From Bacteroidales bacterium (GTDB taxonomy: Bacteria; Bacteroidota; Bacteroidia; Bacteroidales; UBA4181), in contig JAIRLS010000341.1 of NCBI GenBank assembly GCA_031259205.1, positions 1 through 12,357 of the forward strand: a stretch of 12,357 bases of DNA. Reading direction: 5' to 3'. The translations under genes were made by a program, and so were the position numbers. Positions 7,618 through 12,357 of the stretch are shown piece by piece (position 1 is the first letter of the stretch; every line of letters starts with the position of its first letter). The notes beneath the pieces are model-generated. The model was not told where the DNA came from and made no database searches. It was given only the letters and a program-made list of their open reading frames with translations.

Positions 7618-8322
7618 TTATCGTTTATGCAAACCACATTCCTTATGTTCGGGTAATTCCCACCACCAGCGGCCGGCACGGATATCCTCTCCGGAATCTA
7701 CCGCACGGGTACAGGGTTGACAGCCTATACTTGGGTAGTTTTTGTCGTGTAGGGTGTTATACGGTACATGATGTTGCCGGATGTATTGCCACACCTGTTC
7801 TTCCGTCCAGTTGATCAGCGGATTGAGTTTTATCAGGCCGTTGCTTTCATCCCACTCTACCGCCTGCATGTCTTTCCGCGTAACGGACTGTTCGCGGCGC
7901 AATCCGCAAATCCATGCCTCCAGTCCGGTAAATGCTCGCGTCAACGGGTTTATTTTTCTTATTCGACAGCATTTACGCCGTTTTTCCACACTTTCATAAA
8001 AAAGATTTACGCCATTTTTGTTTACCATATCCTGTACCTCCATGTAGTCGGGAAAAAAAATCTCAATGTTTATCCCGTATTGCAGATTGGTTTTATCAAT
8101 CAGGCTGTATGTTTCAGGGAAAAGCCGTCCGGTATCCAGCGTAAAAACACGCGCATCAGGTTTGATACACTTTATCATGCGTGTCAATACCTGATCTTCG
8201 ATACTCAAGCTCGAAGAAAGCGCGATTTTCTTGCCCAGCAAATCCAAAAAATACGCTAACAGTTCTTCCGGCGCAGCTTGCGCGAATCGGCGATTGAGAT
8301 TCTCTATTTCAAATGCTTCCAT
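7618..8322 (-). CDS. cysH: Adenylylsulfate (APS) reductase, CysH family
   Basis: A 234-residue cytoplasmic enzyme of assimilatory sulfate reduction, reducing APS to sulfite and AMP with thioredoxin. Visible features in order: the SSSLSIEDQ nucleotide-binding loop (36-44), LDTGRLFPET (62-71), the C118-C119 pair in KCCRIRK, RREQSVTR (142-149), GCQPC (C201, C204) and the terminal catalytic motif ECGLH with C229. The CC plus CxxC set binds a [4Fe-4S] cluster and marks the plant/bacterial APS type (EC 1.8.4.10) rather than the cluster-free PAPS type. Length is normal. No cysD, cysN or sulfite reductase gene lies beside it here. Instead it leads a probable two-gene unit with the large exported protein, an unexplained partner. 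A CAAAnnTA (reverse TAnnTTTG) box lies 22 bp upstream of the ATG. Confidence 0.93.
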   Translation of the reverse strand: MEAFEIENLNRRFAQAAPEELLAYFLDLLGKKIALSSSLSIEDQVLTRMIKCIKPDARVFTLDTGRLFPETYSLIDKTNLQYGINIEIFFPDYMEVQDMVNKNGVNLFYESVEKRRKCCRIRKINPLTRAFTGLEAWICGLRREQSVTRKDMQAVEWDESNGLIKLNPLINWTEEQVWQYIRQHHVPYNTLHDKNYPSIGCQPCTRAVDSGEDIRAGRWWWELPEHKECGLHKR

Positions 8323-8343
8323 AGCGTTTCAACTATTAAATTG

Positions 8344-8351
8344 CAAAAATA
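8344..8351 (-). promoter_or_regulatory. Candidate -7 box for the cysH unit
   Basis: CAAAAATA on plus is TATTTTTG on minus, matching TAnnTTTG 22 bp before the cysH start. I found no good TTTG box at the expected distance upstream, so the call rests on one short match in A/T-rich DNA. Confidence 0.35.
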
Positions 8352-8439
8352 TCATTTTTTCCGGTATCATGATTTTTAAAATGCCTTTCCTTTGCAAAAA
8401 ACTTTGGAAATCTCAAAATTCTCGTGTACTTGGTTAATT

Positions 8440-8645
8440 CTTTTATTGAGGTGCTATGGGTCAGAGGACTGTTTCATCCGTGTTTTGTTTCCCGATTTCT
8501 CCCTATCCCTCCTAAAAGTCCCTTACAGGACGTTCTGCATTCTCCAAAGGATGGCTTTCAGGCGAGAGGCTTTCGCCTCTACATTCGTGCTTTCGTGCTT
8601 TAATGGAGGTCAGAAGAATTGTTTTTCATAGCACCTCAAAAAAAG
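8440..8645. repeat. 206-bp element with 19-bp terminal inverted repeats (MITE-like)
   Basis: The left end reads CTTTTATTGAGGTGCTATG (8440-8458). The right end (8627-8645) is its reverse complement with one mismatch, including a perfect 11-bp core GAGGTGCTATG / CATAGCACCTC. No transposase or plausible gene lies inside. The left 94 bp are the second copy of the dispersed repeat at 498-590. The right part holds the copy of the 24-bp GCACGAA block and a hairpin AGAGGC-tttc-GCCTCT (8565-8580). A target-site duplication is not clear; only ATT is shared by the flanks. It may be a non-autonomous mobile element or a structured intergenic repeat. The surrounding 8323-8732 stretch holds no gene. Confidence 0.65.
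8575..8598 (-). repeat. Second copy of the GCACGAA block
   Basis: Read on minus, this is two GCACGAA units running into TGTAGAGGC, matching 1536-1559 at 23 of 24 positions. It forms part of the hairpin-bearing right half of the 206-bp element. The copy here has only two tandem units, against five at 1512-1550. Confidence 0.85.
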
Positions 8646-8732
8646 ATTTACCTCGTTTTCCCTTATTTTTGGAGTGATTTTTGCCAAACAGGGTTAAGGT
8701 TGCTCCTGACCGGAATGTGCTTTTTATTGCTG

Positions 8733-9254
8733 TCAAAAAATACTTTGGATGTCTGCTTTCAGTTCATTTATGGCTTTTTGGCTGGGCAATTCTTCCATTT
8801 CGGCTGTCATGCCGAGTATTTTCCGGCTCAGTTCGATAGCGGTGGCGTTGTCGCCTGTTTCCTTTGCTGCGGCATTGATCAGTGAAATGGTGTAATTTTT
8901 GGCATTTTTGACGCTGTTCCATACGTCAATGGAGATGTACAGTTGTTGCGAAAGGTTATGCTCAAACTCGGAACGGATGGCCTGCAACAATTCCTGATGT
9001 AGCTGTTCGCCGGTTTTGTCCGGATAATTAGCCCTCAACAGGATGGAATCGGGCGATATGCGTTCCAAAAAAAGGATCAAACGCTCATAGGCTTGCAATC
9101 GCAAAGGGAGGGTGATCTGCCGGTTGGTTGCGGTCAATTTCAAACGTTGTCGCTTTTCGCTGTTGGCCAAAAAGCCGCCTACCGTGTAAATCATGGCGAT
9201 TAGCAGAATCACGGACGGAAGGGTGATCTTCAATATGTCAAAAAATAAATCCAT
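8733..9254 (-). CDS. DUF7935-like conserved Bacteroidota membrane-anchored protein
   Basis: A 173-residue protein with one N-terminal membrane segment (about residues 9-30, LKITLPSVILLIAMIYTVGGFLA) followed by a charged, mostly helical cytoplasmic part. The middle contains the strongly conserved stretch LRLQAYERLILFLERISPDS (51-70) and then LLQAIRSEFEHNLSQQLYIS. I recognise these from an uncharacterised family spread through Bacteroidota. There are no catalytic motifs. The start at 9254 places the membrane segment right at the N-terminus as expected. It is flanked by the gene-free repeat stretch downstream and the tsf end upstream, with its own promoter box, so it is probably a single-gene transcript. 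Function is unknown; the family name is from memory and moderately certain. Confidence 0.8.
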   Translation of the reverse strand: MDLFFDILKITLPSVILLIAMIYTVGGFLANSEKRQRLKLTATNRQITLPLRLQAYERLILFLERISPDSILLRANYPDKTGEQLHQELLQAIRSEFEHNLSQQLYISIDVWNSVKNAKNYTISLINAAAKETGDNATAIELSRKILGMTAEMEELPSQKAINELKADIQSIF

Positions 9255-9270
9255 GCGATAATTATTTTTG

Positions 9271-9278
9271 CAAAGATA
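9271..9278 (-). promoter_or_regulatory. Candidate -7 box for the DUF7935-like gene
   Basis: CAAAGATA on plus is TATCTTTG on minus, an exact TAnnTTTG match 17 bp before the ATG at 9254. No clear TTTG partner box was found upstream. The position directly before the gene, after the tsf operon end, fits a separate promoter. Confidence 0.45.
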
Positions 9279-9397
9279 AAATTCTTTTGGAACATACGGA
9301 AGAATTTTTACGAAACGGCAGAATTATTGCCGTTGGAATGAATTACTTGTGCTTCCTGCAAATAATAACACAGCGATATTGTTTGCCGAAATAGAAA

Positions 9398-9418
9398 CCC
9401 AAACCGTCCGACTTTGGG
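9398..9418 (-). terminator. Possible terminator after tsf
   Basis: On minus, 29 bases past the tsf stop, CCCAAA and TTTGGG form a 6-bp stem around nine bases and are followed by TTTCTATTT. The stem is short, so this is tentative. A second perfect inverted repeat, AACGGCA and TGCCGTT with a 7-base loop, lies further on at 9314-9334 and lacks a T-run directly after it. Either could end the ribosomal operon. Confidence 0.4.
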
Positions 9419-9446
9419 AACAGCTTTTTCGATACCGCAGAAAGAT

Positions 9447-10286
9447 TTACTGCGCTAATGAAAAGCGGAGGAAATTGGTAACGGCTAAATCTTTATCGGC
9501 GTTTTTCAGGTAATCGCGTACGGTCAGTTTCGAATCCTTGATAAATTCCTGATTGAGCAAGGTCTGTTCTCTGTAAAACTTTTCCAACCTGCCTTTGGCG
9601 ATTTTTTCCAGCAATTCCGCCGACTTTCCCGTATTTTTGGGATCGTTTCGGGTTTGTTCCAATGCTATATCCAATTCGTTTTTCACTACTTCTTCCGGCA
9701 CGCTGTCTTTATCGACGGCTACGGGATTCATAGCGGCTACTTGCATGGCAATGTCTTTACCGGTCTGTTTGTCGGCGATGTTTTTATTGAAACCGACCAG
9801 ACAGGCCAGTTTGTTGCCCGGATGGATATATGCTGTCACTTCTTGGGCTTCCAGTTTCCCGAAATAGGAGAGGGTGATTTTTTCGCCGATAACGGCTACT
9901 TTTCCGTCTATGCCTTCGGCGATGTTTAGTCCTTCCACTTTTAGCGTTTTTACCGTATTCAGGTCGGATGCGTTGTTTTGCAAGGCGACTTCGGCGATAG
10001 CCTGAGTGAATTTGACGAAATCCGCTCCTTTGGCTACGAAGTCCGTTTCGCAACTCAACACTACCAGTACGCCTTTGGATCCGTCTGCCGATACTTTGGC
10101 TATTACGCACCCTTCGGTGGTTTCGCGGTCGGCGCGTTTGCTGGCGACTAACTGTCCTTTTTTACGGATGATGGCTATGGCTTCTTCGTAATCGCCATTG
10201 GATTCTTCAAGGGCTTTTTTGCAGTCCATCATGCCTGCTCCCGTCATTTTTCTAAGTTTTGCAACTTCTTGTGCACTTATGGCCAT
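9447..10286 (-). CDS. tsf: Translation elongation factor Ts
   Basis: The 279-residue guanine-nucleotide exchange factor for EF-Tu. The N-terminal UBA-like domain reads KLRKMTGAGMMDCKKALEE (10-28). The hallmark TDFV motif is at residues 81-84 in SCETDFVAKG and inserts near the EF-Tu nucleotide site. Two core subdomains follow, with VAAMNP around 190, and a coiled-coil-like region whose C-terminal end reads FYREQTLLNQEFIKD. The length is normal for the family. It starts 26 bp after the rpsB stop, the usual rpsB-tsf pairing, and has no promoter box of its own, so it is read with rpsB. No Shine-Dalgarno sequence is obvious, as is common in this phylum. Confidence 0.98.
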   Translation of the reverse strand: MAISAQEVAKLRKMTGAGMMDCKKALEESNGDYEEAIAIIRKKGQLVASKRADRETTEGCVIAKVSADGSKGVLVVLSCETDFVAKGADFVKFTQAIAEVALQNNASDLNTVKTLKVEGLNIAEGIDGKVAVIGEKITLSYFGKLEAQEVTAYIHPGNKLACLVGFNKNIADKQTGKDIAMQVAAMNPVAVDKDSVPEEVVKNELDIALEQTRNDPKNTGKSAELLEKIAKGRLEKFYREQTLLNQEFIKDSKLTVRDYLKNADKDLAVTNFLRFSLAQ

Positions 10287-10312
10287 TGTGTATTCTTTTT
10301 TATAAATAAATA

Positions 10313-11167
10313 TTATTGTGATTTATCTTCGCTTGCCGTTTTTTTAGCCGTTTTTCTGACTTTGGCGGGTTTCACATTTTCCGTATTCTCGTTGCGGCTG
10401 TTATCCTGCGATCCGGCGCCGGATGTTTTTTGGTTTTTCCGGGATTGCTGCGAGGTTTCTTCCTCAGCTTCGGCGTCTGATTTTCGTTCGCTGTTTCCTT
10501 CCAGAATGGCGGCAACGACGGCATCCAGCACTAATGCGATGGAGCTGGCCGCGTCGTCGTTGGCGGGAATGGGAAAATCAATCAGTTCGGGATCCGAATT
10601 GGTATCTACCATGCCGAAGACGGGGATGTTCAGGCGGCGGGCTTCATTCACGGCAATGTATTCTTTCATGATATCCACCACAAAAAGCGCTGCCGGAAGG
10701 CGTCCCATATCGGCAATGCTACCGAGGTTTTTTTCCAGTTTGGCGCGTTGCCGGCTGATTTGGAGTTTTTCGCGTTTGGCCATATTGTCGAATGTGCCGT
10801 CGGCGATCATTTTGTCGATCGTGGCCATTTTTTTGACGGCCTTACGGATGGTCGGAAAATTGGTGAGCATACCGCCCGGCCAGCGTTCCGTTACGTAGGG
10901 CATTCCTGCTTTTTGCACTTTTTCCGCCACCAGGTCTTTGGCCTGTTTCTTGGTAGCGACAAACAACACTTTCCTGCCCGATTTGGCGATTTGCCGCAGC
11001 GCTTGCGATGCTTCTTCGAGTTTGGCCTGTGTTTTCTGGAGATCGATGATATGGATTCCGTTGCGTTCCATGAAAATGTAAGGCGCCATGTGCGGATTCC
11101 ATTTTCTTTTCAGGTGTCCGAAATGACAACCTGCTTCTAATAACTGTTCTATGCTTACTTTTGACAT
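10313..11167 (-). CDS. rpsB: 30S ribosomal protein uS2 with a charged C-terminal tail
   Basis: A 284-residue small-subunit protein. Core landmarks: LLEAGCHFGHLKRKWNP (9-25), IDLQKT (41-46), a RWPGGMLTNF motif (95-104), MGRLPAALFVVD (154-165) and the late motif DFPIPANDDA (197-206), all as in bacterial S2. The core ends near residue 224. About 60 further residues are Ser/Glu/Lys/Asn-rich and look disordered, ending in a lysine-rich part (KPAKVRKTAKKT). S2 in E. coli is about 240 residues, so the tail is extra. The gene stands 141 bp after rpsI, with a strong hairpin in the gap, and is followed by tsf. It may be read from the rplM promoter or a weak one in the gap. Confidence 0.98.
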   Translation of the reverse strand: MSKVSIEQLLEAGCHFGHLKRKWNPHMAPYIFMERNGIHIIDLQKTQAKLEEASQALRQIAKSGRKVLFVATKKQAKDLVAEKVQKAGMPYVTERWPGGMLTNFPTIRKAVKKMATIDKMIADGTFDNMAKREKLQISRQRAKLEKNLGSIADMGRLPAALFVVDIMKEYIAVNEARRLNIPVFGMVDTNSDPELIDFPIPANDDAASSIALVLDAVVAAILEGNSERKSDAEAEEETSQQSRKNQKTSGAGSQDNSRNENTENVKPAKVRKTAKKTASEDKSQ

Positions 11168-11227
11168 TGAAATTTATTTAAAAATGTTTACGTTCCTTTT
11201 ACATGTTCCGATGCAACCCTAAAGTAG

Positions 11228-11253
11228 CCGGATGTACGGTTTTCCGTATCCGG
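11228..11253 (-). promoter_or_regulatory. Hairpin in the rpsI-rpsB gap
   Basis: On minus the RNA would read CCGGAT ACGG aaaa CCGT ac ATCCGG: two stem segments of 6 and 4 bp, a 4-base loop and a 2-base bulge. It lies about 60 bases before the rpsB start. No U-run follows directly, so it is more likely a leader, processing or regulatory structure than a simple terminator. S2 autoregulation is known in other bacteria; here it is only a possibility. Confidence 0.45.
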
Positions 11254-11308
11254 ATCTTCAGCGTTTGGATGCTAAACCGCGTTTTCCGAACGGCACTATT
11301 CCAACAGA

Positions 11309-11695
11309 TTAGCGTTTGCTGAATTGGAAGCGTTTGCGGGCTTTCGGTCTGCCGGGCTTTTTGCGTTCTACTTCGCGAGGGTCGCGCGTCATAAAACCTT
11401 CCGCTTTCAATTTGGGTTTATTGGTTTCGTCCAATTTCACAAAAGCGCGAGAAATGGCCAAACGCAAGGCTTCGGCCTGTCCTTTGACGCCGCCGCCATC
11501 CAAATTGGCTTTGATGTCATAACGGCCGCCGACTTCCAGTACATTGATGGGTTGTTCCACAATGTATTGAAGCGTTTCCAACGGAAAATACTCTTTCATA
11601 TCCTTGTTGTTAACGGTGATAACGCCTTTCCCTTCGCGCAGATATACGCGGGCTACCGCTGCTTTTCTTCGTCCGATCGCGTTGATGATTTCCAT
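11309..11695 (-). CDS. rpsI: 30S ribosomal protein uS9
   Basis: A 128-residue small-subunit protein whose C-terminal tail reaches towards the P-site tRNA. It shows the S9 signatures: an IGRRKAAVARVYL start (7-19), the GGGVKGQAEALRLAISRA block (67-84) and a very basic C-terminal end, KKPGRPKARKRFQFSKR, with the invariant terminal KR. The length matches the bacterial family. The ATG at 11695 follows the rplM stop after three bases, so the two are tightly coupled, as is usual for the rplM-rpsI pair. Confidence 0.98.
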   Translation of the reverse strand: MEIINAIGRRKAAVARVYLREGKGVITVNNKDMKEYFPLETLQYIVEQPINVLEVGGRYDIKANLDGGGVKGQAEALRLAISRAFVKLDETNKPKLKAEGFMTRDPREVERKKPGRPKARKRFQFSKR

Positions 11696-11698
11696 GAA

Positions 11699-12154
11699 TT
11701 ATCTGATAATATTAAGATTGATTGTTTTGGGTTGCTGTGAACTGTGAGGATGTTCGCCCCCCGCATATACATGAAGGTTACGGAAAAGCGCTGCGCCCAG
11801 CTTGTTTTTGGGCAACATCCCTTTTACCGCCTTTTCTACTACTGCTATCGGTTTGGTTTTCAGCAATACGGCAGCGGTGGTAACACGTTGTCCGCCCGGG
11901 TAACCGGTGTGACGGACATATTTTTTCTCCGCGAACTTTTTCCCCGTAAAACGGATCTTGTCCGCATTGATTACAATGACATGATCGCCACAATCCACGT
12001 GCGGCGTATATGCAGCTTTATGTTTGCCTCGGAGGACAAGGGCTATCCGGGCGCATAAACGCCCCACTACCTCGTTTTGAGCGTCCACAATCACCCATTC
12101 CTTGTTGACAGTGTCTTTATTGGCCGAAACTGTCTTGTAGCTTAAAGTATCCAC
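11699..12154 (-). CDS. rplM: 50S ribosomal protein uL13, GTG start
   Basis: A 151-residue large-subunit protein, an early assembly protein binding 23S rRNA. Recognised by WVIVDAQNEVVGRLCARIA (20-38), LRGKHKAAYTPHVDCGDHV, HTGYPGGQR (81-89) and KGMLPKNKLGAALFRNLHVYAG. The start is GTG at 12154: the MDTLSYKT N-terminus matches what Bacteroidota L13 proteins usually carry, and no in-frame ATG lies nearby. It heads the minus-strand operon rplM-rpsI-rpsB-tsf, with a TACCTTTG promoter box 69 bp upstream. The leader is A/T-rich with no Shine-Dalgarno sequence. Confidence 0.98.
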   Translation of the reverse strand: MDTLSYKTVSANKDTVNKEWVIVDAQNEVVGRLCARIALVLRGKHKAAYTPHVDCGDHVIVINADKIRFTGKKFAEKKYVRHTGYPGGQRVTTAAVLLKTKPIAVVEKAVKGMLPKNKLGAALFRNLHVYAGGEHPHSSQQPKTINLNIIR

Positions 12155-12223
12155 TTAGAATATATTGACTTAATTATTTAAATTACAACACAATAATGTA
12201 TTTTTATCAAAAAATACGGACTG

Positions 12224-12231
12224 CAAAGGTA
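12224..12231 (-). promoter_or_regulatory. -7 promoter box of the rplM operon
   Basis: CAAAGGTA on plus is TACCTTTG on minus, followed by CAG, an exact TAnnTTTG element 69 bp before the rplM GTG. The form TACCTTTGCA is very common in Bacteroidales promoters. No convincing TTTG partner lies at the expected distance. Beyond it, 12232-12357 is A/T-rich and I see no gene I can support there. Confidence 0.55.
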
Positions 12232-12357
12232 CAATTAAATTTCCAAATACCTAATCTTGGGCTAAATCTTTTTTGAAGTGTTATCAAAAAACTGTTTTTT
12301 TTCTCTGCAAGCGAAGGCATACGAATCATAAAATGACGTTCCTGCGGGGCTTGGCGG

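Noticed and set aside
7599..7679. GTG at 7679 as start of the large exported protein
   Set aside because: It would overlap the end of cysH and bury the signal peptide that starts at 7598.
12232..12357. Partial gene at the right edge
   Set aside because: Short frames are open on both strands to the edge, but none shows a recognisable protein end or start.

Overview
The window is Bacteroidales-like (phylum Bacteroidota). The order rplM-rpsI-rpsB-tsf, a YlaK-type PIN-PhoH protein, a DUF2490-type outer-membrane protein and a DUF7935-like membrane-anchored protein all point there. So do promoter boxes of the TAnnTTTG type and the lack of obvious Shine-Dalgarno sequences. Base composition looks moderate. 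I cannot place the genus from this sequence alone.

Left accessory region (1-1688): a 21-bp palindromic tandem repeat runs in from the left edge to about 290. A stretch of short inverted repeats follows, including a segment (498-590) that recurs inverted at 8440-8533. Next is a duplicated, frameshifted copy of the phoH promoter and 5' end (609-733), a 28-codon signal-peptide-like reading frame (756-842), and a DUF2490-type gene (839-1498) that overlaps it by ATGA. An 8-bp tandem repeat (1512-1550) then leads to the real phoH promoter.

Centre (1689-8322): a complete phoH (+) converges on a minus-strand pair, an APS reductase (cysH type) followed 19 bp later by a 1511-residue exported protein of unknown function. 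The pair is probably co-transcribed from the right.

Right of that (8323-8732) is a gene-free stretch holding a 206-bp element with near-perfect 19-bp terminal inverted repeats. It contains the second copies of two dispersed repeats from the left region. A DUF7935-like gene (8733-9254) follows.

The right end is the core translation operon on the minus strand: rplM (uL13, GTG start), rpsI (uS9), rpsB (uS2, with a charged C-terminal tail) and tsf (EF-Ts). A promoter box lies upstream of rplM and a hairpin in the rpsI-rpsB gap. The core genes look intact. The novelty lies in the repeat families, the duplicated phoH 5' end and the very large exported protein.
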